Assembly: GCA_905221605.1 (NCBI GenBank)
Contig: CAJNDS010000375.1
Coordinates: 62,001 to 126,000, forward strand
DNA length: 64,000 nt
Source: Symbiodinium natans
Lineage: Eukaryota > Sar > Dinophyceae > Suessiales > Symbiodiniaceae
Reading direction: 5' to 3'
Part shown: piece after piece, positions 22,801-30,291 of the stretch
Layout of the letters: every line of letters starts with the position of its first letter
How positions within the stretch are numbered: the stretch's first letter is position 1
Position numbers and translations under genes: made by a program
Notes under the pieces: generated by a model
Told to the model about the DNA's origin: nothing
Databases searched by the model: none
Seen by the model: the letters and a program-made list of their open reading frames with translations, nothing else

Positions 22801-23826
22801 GTGAACAACAACCCAGATAAGATCATCATAGGAGCAGGCGATGTGAAACAGCTTCCACCTGTGTGTGATGATCTGACCAATACAAGGAATGCTGGTGAAT
22901 ACTCTGATGAATGTATAGATCAGATTTTTAAATATAACATTTTGCTTAAGGTGTGTAAGCGACTTGGTCCCAAGGACGACCCAAAGGCAAACAAAAACAG
23001 AGAAATATTAGACAGTATGTATGACGATATGTGGATACATCGTATCCCATTAGAAGAGTTCGTGCCTAAATACTTTAAAACGACAGATGATGTTACAAAG
23101 GCATTACACAACATCGCCTATACCAACATGAGATGTCTGAATGTGTCTAATTATATCAGGAAGCATTTAGGTAAAACAGATAAGTATGGAGTGGGTGACA
23201 CACTCATATGCAGAGTGTATAAAAATTTGGGAAACCAGCGGTTTAATGTGAACTACAGGTATAGGATCATAAGTATGACACTACCAAGACTGACACTAGA
23301 GAATGTAAAATCCAAGGAGAAGTTCACTACTGACATATACACATTAGATAAGCATTTCAGATATGACTATTGCACCACATGCCACTCCGCACAGGGTGCA
23401 TCCATAGACGGTCAGATCATAATCCATGAGTGGGAGAAGAAACACCTAGTAACTCGTGAATGGATATGGTGTGCCCTTACCAGAAGCACAGACTTTAACA
23501 AGGTAAGGTTCTTCAAAAGCGCAACCAACCAGAACGAGTTAAACGAAGAAACTTTAACAAAATACATATCAACCAAGATCAAGAATTACCAGATGCAAGA
23601 TGAGAATGCCAACAGAGTTATCGATGTTGACAAGTATGTTAATCACGAGTGGTTTATGAAACGGCTGACTAACACATGCTGTAATTGTGGTTGTCGGTTT
23701 GAGTTTGAAATTAAGAACGGAAATCTAACGAGCAACATGACTGCCCAAAGGTTAGACAATCTGTCTGCTCACCATATAGAGAATTGTGAGGCATGGTGTC
23801 GGGGATGTAACACAAGTGCTAAATAA
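19867..23826 (+). CDS. B-family-like DNA polymerase fused to SF1 helicase and C-terminal HNH-like zinc domain
   Basis: This 1319-residue replication protein has several modules. Residues 270-380 hold NQCWLNTITDYYKD (Cys280) and NNHIYTV (His374), a spacing that suggests an OTU/papain-like cysteine peptidase fold. Polymerase motifs follow: A, EIDIRKAF (Asp577); B, KKLIANVNFGLLEK (around Asn696); C, VKTDAF (Asp810). I see no clear 3'-5' exonuclease motifs. The helicase has Walker A AGGGKS (Lys900), Walker B VIVFDEIY (Asp962/Glu963), motif III GDVKQLPPV (Asp992), a UvrD_C_2-like TCHSAQGASI and the arginine of WCALTRS (Arg1206), resembling Pif1/RecD-type SF1 enzymes. The end carries CCNCGC and WCRGCN with RLDNLSAHH, an HNH/endonuclease VII-like zinc motif. 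Protein-primed replication is inferred from the TIR-bounded linear form. Confidence 0.85.
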   Translation: MSKTIQRGVKALETVYDSYQGRLNSATKTKIKNIIGLYDNRKIAQFTTADKLIRNFINAKTDQQKQKASDQYNKVYEKHKEKKPLGERMRTAKRDNKLTEIRRRLTQKTAVQRIQKRVRAEQSKTTHAYSVDLMFFKFKLPKDTIKASFKDSKGRPLIPIWYETKRATIQTTDYIEDLSGRRVFQYETKDRYVFKKLMKTIMSDPDMEETLRFVHSYIVCIKVKDVDRVDGDTDFIPVDENLTDTSHVSMFHRYIQTPLNPEYETLKEAIKVNHYQENQCWLNTITDYYKDTLMGEKRREKNRLSRQSMLTLIGKSEEDFKTSGASIKEMVNVFEHYRIQVRIYNAFERLIFQYDPPKRDHHIPTLYAIVKNNHIYTVTDNLNVLRQMLPRNSGYDISVKASPDYHLNEKDEPVQCKMIQSLSDIKKYNEHAEYTLIYDGHDLAELFYESKKAGYEPQVKFSAGIVSELNFKFRIKKNVIKYKVKTQNLVNNSIDGTISVRTEQIYNNMSKAMYVFNKSLFNPLHKSYYNEIDMELFKECRTINPVGEINRHYFQYNPHTNKDDKMFYMPEHAVEIDIRKAFTHAFNKITEIPVFTQFDVWKHYDYMKDDHRKLHKLTLYLVKANKQTMFFNKTYNLVYGRFLAGYASQCEIIYYKQPSRVYKVDYRKIAKDLWQTDISDKYPEDVKIKKLIANVNFGLLEKSTNTVSRSYAFDSLREALYYQQQVGGKINKVSSFYDEEVDNGNDDVGEYIEKESDRKYYCLTVSDRATLRNGYIYIKELLLQHHNHKMHEDYSALIANHIDVWSVKTDAFTIRKDHLSLAKKVLQFNDHIGGWRHEKGKHIVEPRDEHKAKVNTLMPIPVFKNDTLFIEDEWDTKQIAEDIVKHNPLMIRSKYAGGGKSHIAKYFSKLGYKTLFVVPQNNLSQNIPDDAVTTNKFFSIPVGDGDKLPEFDHSQYNVIVFDEIYMNGLRVLNCIRGFVNNNPDKIIIGAGDVKQLPPVCDDLTNTRNAGEYSDECIDQIFKYNILLKVCKRLGPKDDPKANKNREILDSMYDDMWIHRIPLEEFVPKYFKTTDDVTKALHNIAYTNMRCLNVSNYIRKHLGKTDKYGVGDTLICRVYKNLGNQRFNVNYRYRIISMTLPRLTLENVKSKEKFTTDIYTLDKHFRYDYCTTCHSAQGASIDGQIIIHEWEKKHLVTREWIWCALTRSTDFNKVRFFKSATNQNELNEETLTKYISTKIKNYQMQDENANRVIDVDKYVNHEWFMKRLTNTCCNCGCRFEFEIKNGNLTSNMTAQRLDNLSAHHIENCEAWCRGCNTSAK

Positions 23827-23867
23827 AAACCATTCATTTGATTTTTATTTAGGATTGCTTGACATGA

Positions 23868-23947
23868 GTTTATCTATTAAAAGCGGGTTTTATCTATTAA
23901 AAACGGGTTTTATCCATTAAAAACGGGTTTTATCTATTAAAAACGGT
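23868..23947. repeat. Four tandem 20-bp repeats between convergent genes
   Basis: Four copies of TTTATCTATTAAAAACGGG, varying at one or two bases, run head to tail between the stops of the polymerase (+) and the 439-codon gene (-). The last copy contains the leftward stop codon. No spacers are present, so this is not a CRISPR. A transcription-end, replication or regulatory role is possible. Confidence 0.85.
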
Positions 23948-25249
23948 ATCCCTGTATAATGCTTGTAGTTCTTTTAAAGCTTGTTTTTTCCCTGCAGGAA
24001 CACCTGCAGATGAAACCCATTTATTATAAATACTTCGGTATTTTCTATACGTCGTGGTGTTTATTGTGTTTTTGTTGTTTGCTTCCTCAAATGTTTCTCT
24101 TAATTTTTGTATTCCGATCTTACTTGGTATGATCAAAGGTCTCATGTTTAGTTCTTCTCGTGGTGTATCTGTGTCTTCTCGGGCACTTTCCTTTAGGTTG
24201 GTCTTTTTAGTTAGTCTGGTTCGCGGTCTTCTTGGCGGTTGTTCATCTGCTTGTCTTGCAGAACCTTCATTCTGTCTTGCAGAACCTTGTGGGAATTGAA
24301 AGTTTCCTGACGATGATGATGATGATGATGATGATGATGATCCACCTTGTTGAACGTTTGGTGTTGGTGCTGGTAATGCTGGTTGCTGAACTGCAGGAGG
24401 TAGTGGTTGTTGAGTTGCACCTGCATTAGGTTGATGAGGTTGTAACACAATAGAGGGCGGTAGTTGCGCAATATTTATTGGATTGGGGTTTCTCACCCAC
24501 GGGTTATTAGGTGGTGTTCGGGGTGCTTCTAGATCAAGCAAGGGGCGAGGTTGTGGTAAAATCCTTCTCATAACTGCATCGCCTATACCACTTAGAACTG
24601 GTTCTGCCAGTCCTCCAATTACGGATGTCGTTAGATCATGCCCTGACACTAAACCGCCTGCAATATTTCTGCCTACTCTCATTGAGCCTCTTCCTAATGT
24701 TCTTAATATTCCGTCTCCTTGCTGTTGTTCGCGTTCTACCTGTTGCTGGTGTGCCTGAACGATGTCCTGTTGGTTTGCTTGTCGTGTTTCTTCTGCCCTC
24801 TGTATAACTCCCTCTAGTTGCGCTCGGGTGAAACTCGTGTTGTCGCGTAGCACGCGAGGCTCGTCTCTCGCGTCCTCTGTGTCAAAAAACTCGTCATTGC
24901 CATATTCTTCTATGGGAGTGCCGATATTATACATTTCTGGTTGTGCCGGAGTGTCTGTTGCTCCTGCTCCTGCGTCCCACAATGCCCTATGAGTAAGATC
25001 GTTGTCTGTTGCATACTCTCTTAACATGTGATCTCTTACCACCCGTTCATTAATTCTTTTCTGTTCTGCTTTCAATCTGTCCAAATGATCTTTACCATCA
25101 AAATACGATCCTTTATTACTAGCCTTGTAAAATACTGCATCTCTGTTAGGGAAGGGTTTTAACGCTTCTTCATTATCATTGACAAGTTCCAAGATGTCTT
25201 CATATCGTGACCTTCTGTGAAATTGTATCTGTGTTTTATTTCGTGTCAT
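23930..25249 (-). CDS. Putative structural or core protein with Ser tract and amphipathic segment (439 aa)
   Basis: I do not recognise a family. The N-terminal 120 residues are charged. Residues about 150-180 are Gln/Glu-rich (QAHQQQVEREQQQ) and probably coiled. A glycine-rich amphipathic segment follows (GRNIAGGLVSGHDLTTSVIG, residues about 193-212). A proline/glutamine-rich linker includes 11 serines encoded by a (GAT)n microsatellite on the + strand (24311-24341). The basic C-terminus has PRRPRTRLTKKTNLK. It is the first gene of a leftward block ending with the penton-like protein, so a virion role is likely. A membrane-active role like that of adenoviral pVI is a speculative alternative. 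Confidence 0.7.
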   Translation of the reverse strand: MTRNKTQIQFHRRSRYEDILELVNDNEEALKPFPNRDAVFYKASNKGSYFDGKDHLDRLKAEQKRINERVVRDHMLREYATDNDLTHRALWDAGAGATDTPAQPEMYNIGTPIEEYGNDEFFDTEDARDEPRVLRDNTSFTRAQLEGVIQRAEETRQANQQDIVQAHQQQVEREQQQGDGILRTLGRGSMRVGRNIAGGLVSGHDLTTSVIGGLAEPVLSGIGDAVMRRILPQPRPLLDLEAPRTPPNNPWVRNPNPINIAQLPPSIVLQPHQPNAGATQQPLPPAVQQPALPAPTPNVQQGGSSSSSSSSSSSGNFQFPQGSARQNEGSARQADEQPPRRPRTRLTKKTNLKESAREDTDTPREELNMRPLIIPSKIGIQKLRETFEEANNKNTINTTTYRKYRSIYNKWVSSAGVPAGKKQALKELQALYRDTVFNR

Positions 25250-25282
25250 TATATTTTATATTCTTATATAGAAATTTACGAT

Positions 25283-25624
25283 TTAGAAAATTCTTTCACT
25301 TAAGGTTTCCAAGGTTTGTATTCTGTTTCTTAAATGCTCTATAGATGTCTCTGGAATTCTTGGGTTATGCATTTCCGACTTCAATCTGTCAATCTCCATT
25401 GTGTAATTGTCTTTCATTTGCCCCTCTAATAGTCTTCTTTTCATTGCTAGATTTGCTACCCGCGCCTCTCTGGCATCCATTTCCTTTTTTAAATTCAACA
25501 AGTAATCAATATTAGGCTTGTGAAAGTTTAATTCGGATGCTTCATTCACCACAGGGTTGTCTAATGATTTTCTCTTCTTTTGTTTATTTAGTTGTCTAAA
25601 TTTGTATTTGTTATATAAAACCAT
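25283..25624 (-). CDS. Small coiled-coil viral protein (113 aa)
   Basis: A basic N-terminus (KYKFRQLNKQKKRKS) leads into two helical, heptad-like regions. One is around LLNLKKEMDAREARVANLAM and the other near the C-terminus (HLRNRIQTLETLSERIF). No catalytic motif is visible. It lies between two other leftward genes with gaps of only 33 and 13 bp, so they may be expressed together. It may be a minor virion or scaffold protein, judging by neighbours alone. Confidence 0.75.
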   Translation of the reverse strand: MVLYNKYKFRQLNKQKKRKSLDNPVVNEASELNFHKPNIDYLLNLKKEMDAREARVANLAMKRRLLEGQMKDNYTMEIDRLKSEMHNPRIPETSIEHLRNRIQTLETLSERIF

Positions 25625-25637
25625 TGCTATATATTAT

Positions 25638-26177
25638 TTACCTAGATTTTTTAGGGCGGGATTTAAACATTGCTTGACACATATTATTCGCCTTCTCCTG
25701 TCTTCTTCTCATAATTTCTTGGTTCATGGTTCTCATATGTAGCTGGTATAGTTGAGCCTGTGTCAAATTGTCGTAAGGTTGCATGTTTGGAGGTGGCGGT
25801 GGAGGCATAGCTTTGGAAACTGGAGGTGGGGCTTTGTGTATTATAGGCTCTTCGTGATTGTCTACACTTACTGGTTTTACTTGCACCTTTGGTTTCACAT
25901 TGTTTTTTCTCACTGGCTTTTCAATTATATTACTTGGTTTACCTTCACATTTGTCTTTATGGGTATACCTAGCCGTCTTCATTGTAACAGTTTTGTGGCA
26001 GTCCTGACACTCTGTCTTTTGCTTTGCAACCTCCCTGATTTTTACTCTTGAAGGTTTTGGAATTTCGTTTTTATGGTCCTCTGCCGTTTCAGGTTTCATT
26101 TCTTCTACGGTTTCTGGAGGTTCTTCTGGTTTAGGTGTTTCATCAATGGTTGCCATTTCAGTGTTTTCTTCAGTCAT
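25638..26177 (-). CDS. Proline-rich protein with central zinc-finger motif (179 aa)
   Basis: An acidic, proline-rich N-terminus precedes a compact C-x2-C ... H-x3-C finger, CQDCHKTVTMKTARYTHKDKC (about residues 57-77). Similar single fingers occur in PLV and large-virus proteins of unknown role. A poly-proline stretch (AMPPPPPPNMQ) and a basic C-terminal helix (MRRRQEKANN, ending RPKKSR) follow. The layout suggests a nucleic-acid-binding or core protein. The gene sits just downstream of the penton-like gene on the same strand. Confidence 0.8.
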   Translation of the reverse strand: MTEENTEMATIDETPKPEEPPETVEEMKPETAEDHKNEIPKPSRVKIREVAKQKTECQDCHKTVTMKTARYTHKDKCEGKPSNIIEKPVRKNNVKPKVQVKPVSVDNHEEPIIHKAPPPVSKAMPPPPPPNMQPYDNLTQAQLYQLHMRTMNQEIMRRRQEKANNMCQAMFKSRPKKSR

Positions 26178-26210
26178 ATATATAATGTTCTATATATTTT
26201 CTATTTCATT

Positions 26211-27080
26211 TCATGTCATATCTCTATTTTGAAAGAGGAGACTAAAAGTGACATTTATACCATTTAGATCTATAACATTCCCTGCCCCATCCGTTATTCT
26301 AAATGTTAACCTTTTGATGTTTCTTTTGGATACATTTATATAGTCAAAATCTGTTATTCCATAACTGTCGCTAATAATACCTGCAAATGGTGCATTCACT
26401 GGGACTTTTTTTATTATTGCGTTTGAAAAAGCAGAAGGGCTGTGAAAATTATTATTAGACAGTTCAGGACAAGAAATATAAACATCAGGATAGTTTACCA
26501 GATTTAGAAACCCCGTTGTCCAAGGGGAGGATGAAGTGAATGCGTCACCAACTGGTGTTGTAAAACCCAAAACAATATTCATAGAGTTAAGATTATTAAG
26601 ATCCACGGAATTAGAGAATGAACCAGCAAAAGTAGGCACATCTGTATCAGTCAAGGGTATGAAGATGACTTCGCTATAATTAGACGATATGATAATTTTG
26701 TTTGTTAAAGTGTCGTATGTAGCAGAATAAGAGTTCGTCCTTCCGCCACTATCAAAGAAGGAATTTAATTGTGTTTCCATGGCTGAGGCCAGATCAGGAG
26801 CAGTGTAATTTCCTACAGGTATCTCAATTCTTCTATATGTTATTCCTTGAGGTGTGGCAGGTGGCAATATCTGATGTCTAAAATATAGGTTTTGATTATT
26901 TGTATTGATTGAATACCATGCATTGGGAATAGCTACCTCGTGCACTTGCATAATGGTGTTGTCGGGTATTTCAAAGGTGTCCTGCAACTCTATTTTAAAA
27001 TCAGAAGTTGATTTACTGTCAGAAACTCTGTATTGTGAGTTAACATAAACTTTTTTGTATGTTAAAGGTCTGAAACTCAT
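26211..27080 (-). CDS. Minor capsid (penton-like) protein
   Basis: A 289-residue, beta-rich protein starting MSFRPLTYKKVYVNSQYRVS. The motifs KVYVNSQYR, FEIPDNTIMQVHEVAIPNAWYSI, NLYFR and a run of strands resemble the minor capsid/penton proteins of PLVs, whose single jelly roll closes the vertices of the capsid. Length fits the family. It is divergently arranged with the lipase-MCP block across a 40-bp AT-rich spacer (27081-27120), so penton and capsid genes may share one bidirectional late promoter. Confidence 0.85.
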   Translation of the reverse strand: MSFRPLTYKKVYVNSQYRVSDSKSTSDFKIELQDTFEIPDNTIMQVHEVAIPNAWYSINTNNQNLYFRHQILPPATPQGITYRRIEIPVGNYTAPDLASAMETQLNSFFDSGGRTNSYSATYDTLTNKIIISSNYSEVIFIPLTDTDVPTFAGSFSNSVDLNNLNSMNIVLGFTTPVGDAFTSSSPWTTGFLNLVNYPDVYISCPELSNNNFHSPSAFSNAIIKKVPVNAPFAGIISDSYGITDFDYINVSKRNIKRLTFRITDGAGNVIDLNGINVTFSLLFQNRDMT

Positions 27081-27120
27081 ATTAATAACAGATAAAATAT
27101 TTATATGATTTATTAATATA
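27081..27120. promoter_or_regulatory. Bidirectional AT-rich promoter between penton-like and lipase-like genes
   Basis: Forty bases with over 90 percent A/T separate two divergent ATGs. TATTAATA-like sequences occur at both ends. No other space is available for the two promoters. Confidence 0.5.
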
Positions 27121-27672
27121 ATGACAAGAGTTCAGTCTCAATTAGACAACATGCTGAAGTCTAACGGGAGAATATCCAGTACACAAGGCATTAAGATGGC
27201 ATACGATCGTGATAATAAGGTTTATGTGAGAGGTAATAAAATGTATGTTGGTGGCACAGTTTCTGCAAATGATTGGAAACAAAATTTTACAATGCTTAAA
27301 ACGGGGCAAATTAGAAACATGGATCGGTATAAGGAAGCAAGAAGGGTATTGTTAGAAAATCCACAGGTGGATACATTACTAGGGCACTCAATGGGCGGCA
27401 GTGTTGTTTTGGAACTAAATAATGAATTTAAAGACAAGAATTTCAACACTCGCACCTACGACGCTCCTGTAGTTTCACTAGTCAGTCCAATCTTTGGGTT
27501 TGACAGACCCACTGAACAACACAAGAGATTTAGAAAAGCGGGAGATTTAGTAAGTTCACTAGACAACGCGGCCATTAGCTATAACACTGATAGTTTAAAT
27601 CCGATAAGAAATCATGATGTAGATGGCTTAATGAATGTCAATGAGGATATTCCCGAAATGGGTTGGATTTAA
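27121..27672 (+). CDS. Lipase-like alpha/beta hydrolase (183 aa)
   Basis: The nucleophile elbow GHSMGGS places Ser90 in the G-x-S-x-G motif of class 3 lipases. Candidate partners are Asp142 (KAGDLVSSLDN) and His165 (IRNHDVDG), in the usual Ser-Asp-His order. There is no signal peptide. It is the first gene of the rightward block leading to the major capsid protein, so it may be packaged and act on host membranes during entry or exit, as phospholipases do in some other viruses. The substrate is unknown. Confidence 0.82.
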   Translation: MTRVQSQLDNMLKSNGRISSTQGIKMAYDRDNKVYVRGNKMYVGGTVSANDWKQNFTMLKTGQIRNMDRYKEARRVLLENPQVDTLLGHSMGGSVVLELNNEFKDKNFNTRTYDAPVVSLVSPIFGFDRPTEQHKRFRKAGDLVSSLDNAAISYNTDSLNPIRNHDVDGLMNVNEDIPEMGWI

Positions 27673-27688
27673 TCTCTACTATTATAAT

Positions 27689-27919
27689 ATGATGTTCAAT
27701 AAACCTAAACATATAAAAGAACCACATCGTGTTGGTAAACCGTCAGAAAGTTTAAGGTTCAAAAACAAACTAATTAAAACTATGAATAACTCGGCTTATG
27801 AGAGTATAAGGAATATTATAGAAGAAGGGGAGAATGTAGCATCACAACCCCAGTTAGAGAAACAGAATAATGAACATTTTAAAAGCCATAAAAAATATAA
27901 TAATAAAAAATCTAAATAA
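27689..27919 (+). CDS. Small basic viral protein (76 aa)
   Basis: The start at 27689 (MMFNKPKHIKEP) is preferred because it follows the lipase stop and an AT-rich TATTATAAT sequence. An upstream in-frame ATG at 27635 would overlap the lipase. The product is lysine-rich with a basic tail (HKKYNNKKSK) and no family I recognise. It ends 8 bp before the capsid gene. DNA condensation in the virion is a possible role, based only on charge and position. Confidence 0.6.
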   Translation: MMFNKPKHIKEPHRVGKPSESLRFKNKLIKTMNNSAYESIRNIIEEGENVASQPQLEKQNNEHFKSHKKYNNKKSK

Positions 27920-27927
27920 ATAATATA

Positions 27928-29394
27928 ATGGATCTAGTTTTAGCTGAAAGTAATGACAATATGATTAACTCCCTTCAATTTGGTCTCCCAGAGAGCGCAG
28001 CATATGTAACTGACAGGAAACAAGTTCACTTTCCTAGTGTATCTGGAAACATCTTTAGTTCCTCTAACGGAAACAAATACTTAAAATTTGTAATCACAGG
28101 TGAAGATAATAACTATATTGATTTGTCTAGTGTTTGTTTGTTCTTTGATGTTGTTAATACATCCACTACTGCAGGAGAATATTTACGCCCATTAGGTGAG
28201 AGCCACGCCTTCTTCACTAGATACAGATGCAACGCAGCAGGGCAACAGATAAACGATATTGATAACTACAACCAAGTGTGTGAACAAATGAAATCATTCA
28301 AAAGTGAGGAAGTCAGAAATTTAGATGATATTCAGGAAGGTTGTTTAACACGATATGACAGCAGAATTAACCGACTTTATGCTTATACAATAGAAGGACA
28401 TGATGCAGTAGCCACAGTTGGAGCTAACGACAGAGGTATTGTTTTACCAAAACTAACACGAGCAAATACAACAGGAATTGAACAGGGCAAGTTTGTAAGA
28501 ATGGGTCATAAGCCAGTGTGTGGGTTCGTTCAATCCGGATATTATCCACCCATTCGTTATTGTCCTCTTGAGTTCATTTTTGAGATTGTTTCAGATGCAG
28601 GTGAGCCAGTCATCAGACCAGCTACACCAGTGGCAGGAACTCAAGCCGAAGACGACGTAAACAGCTTATTCTTTACAACTCGTAACACAACCACATCATG
28701 GGCTATTCAAAATGCGATCTTAAGATGTGAATTAATCCAAGTTGACAATACCGTCAACAATAATATAGTTTCACATTTATTGAAAGGGGGTAGGCTTAGA
28801 ATGGTTTATCCCGCCTATCACAGTTTTTCTCAAACCTTCACGGCAGGAAACACAGAGATCAACATGAACATCGTTAAATCTTCAACTCGTTTATCTCAGA
28901 TGTTCTTCACCTTTAGCAACAGCAATATCAATAATGACAACACAGCAGGTAATTATGACAAAAAGAGATGGAACTACTTTTTCCACCCTATGGCGGTAAC
29001 CATAGATAACCTTGAAGGTGTGATCGACAGCGATAAACAAATTTCAGCACAAATACAAATAGCTAATAAGAAATTCCCAGAACAGGAAATATCAAGCATT
29101 AGCGAGTTTATGTATTTCCTTCGTAGGGCTGTTAATGTTATGTCGCCTTATTACGATGGCTTTTCAATTGACATTTACCGCTATGCAAATGATAAATTTA
29201 TTGGTGGTATAAATTTCGATAAGCAACCTGATATGAATTTTACTGGTTCCAATACTAAAATGGGCTCCTTAATCACTTTTAAAATCAAAGGAGCCAACGC
29301 AAATTTCGCATTAGGAATTGAGAGAGTTTTTATGACTGCTGTGAGTGAGCAAATATTCGAGTTAAGTGAGTCGGCTTCAACGGTTTTAGATTGA
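27928..29394 (+). CDS. Major capsid protein (double jelly-roll)
   Basis: A 488-residue protein with the opening typical of PLV major capsid proteins: ESNDNMINSLQFGLPESAAY, followed by VHFPSVSGNIFSS and YLKFVITGEDNNYIDLSSV. It then has FTRYRCNAAGQQINDIDNYN and a late FGL-like region (NFTGSNTKMGSLITFKIKG). Length and strand-rich composition fit two tandem jelly rolls forming trimeric hexons. The frame is intact. It lies between the small basic protein and a GIY-YIG gene, within the morphogenesis block. Confidence 0.9.
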   Translation: MDLVLAESNDNMINSLQFGLPESAAYVTDRKQVHFPSVSGNIFSSSNGNKYLKFVITGEDNNYIDLSSVCLFFDVVNTSTTAGEYLRPLGESHAFFTRYRCNAAGQQINDIDNYNQVCEQMKSFKSEEVRNLDDIQEGCLTRYDSRINRLYAYTIEGHDAVATVGANDRGIVLPKLTRANTTGIEQGKFVRMGHKPVCGFVQSGYYPPIRYCPLEFIFEIVSDAGEPVIRPATPVAGTQAEDDVNSLFFTTRNTTTSWAIQNAILRCELIQVDNTVNNNIVSHLLKGGRLRMVYPAYHSFSQTFTAGNTEINMNIVKSSTRLSQMFFTFSNSNINNDNTAGNYDKKRWNYFFHPMAVTIDNLEGVIDSDKQISAQIQIANKKFPEQEISSISEFMYFLRRAVNVMSPYYDGFSIDIYRYANDKFIGGINFDKQPDMNFTGSNTKMGSLITFKIKGANANFALGIERVFMTAVSEQIFELSESASTVLD

Positions 29395-29425
29395 TGAGGT
29401 GTATTTAATTTATGTATAAAAGGCA

Positions 29426-29431
29426 TTTAAA
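29426..29431 (+). promoter_or_regulatory. TTTAAA box upstream of second GIY-YIG gene
   Basis: TTTAAAGAAACAG ends 29 bp before the ATG at 29461. It matches the spacing and downstream GA seen upstream of the first GIY-YIG gene. Confidence 0.4.
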
Positions 29432-29460
29432 GAAACAGTAATATTAAGTAATATACAGTA

Positions 29461-30252
29461 ATGAGTAGTATTAACTTCGCCAACGGAAAAATCTATTGTA
29501 TCAAAAACACACAAACTGATGATATATACATTGGTTCTACATGTCAAAAATTATGTAAACGAATGGCTAACCATCGCTCATCTTTAGAGTCATACAAAAA
29601 GAAAGACAGCAAGTTATACAACCTAATGAGGGAGCTGGGTAGCGACTGTTTCTATATAGAACTGCTTCTAGATTTTCCATGTGAAAGAAAAGAACAACTA
29701 ACAGCAAAAGAGGCAGAATACATTAGGCAGATGGGAACATTGAACAAACTCATTAACGGAAGGACTAAGAAAGAGTGGGAACATGATAACCATGAACATG
29801 TGAAAGCAGTAAAGAAACAGTATTATGAAGACAATAAAGAACAACTACTACAAGACCAAAAAGAGAGAAGAGATACAAACAAAGAACGAATACAGGAATA
29901 ACATTACCAAGATAACAAAGAATACATAAAAGCAAAGAGCAACAAGAATTATTATGATAAGATTGAATATAGAAGAGCAAAGAATAAGGAGTATAGAGAT
30001 AATCACAAAGAAGAAAGAGTAGAATACGACAAGCAATATAGGCAAGATAATAAAGAACGAATAGCGCAATACAAAAAAGATTATCATGAAAAGAACAGAG
30101 ATACCATACTACAGAAACACAAAGAATATCACGAACAACATAAAGAAGAGCAAAACCAAAAACGACGTGAATTCTACCAAGATCATAAGGAAGAAATCAA
30201 CAGAAAGCGAAGAGAGAAACGGCAACAAGCAAGGGAGCAACAAGATCAATAA
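29461..30252 (+). pseudogene. GIY-YIG endonuclease interrupted by one in-frame stop
   Basis: The intact first 146 codons hold a full GIY-YIG domain: GKIYCIKN, DIYIGSTC, RMANHRSS and TAKEAEYIRQMGTLNK. A TAA at 29899-29901 ends the frame. The same frame stays open to a second TAA at 30250-30252 and encodes a lysine/glutamate-rich repeat tail (NKE and HKEE motifs) like that of its paralogue at 18711-19367. A single C-to-T change from a glutamine codon would explain the stop. The nuclease domain itself is uninterrupted, so a shorter active product is possible. It is the only clear lesion in the element. Confidence 0.85.
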
Positions 30253-30291
30253 AGCATTATTAAATTAATTAAAATCTAAATTAATTTAATA

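Noticed and set aside
23868-23947. CRISPR-like array
   Set aside because: Repeats are directly adjacent, with no spacers, in a eukaryotic viral element. They are plain tandem repeats.
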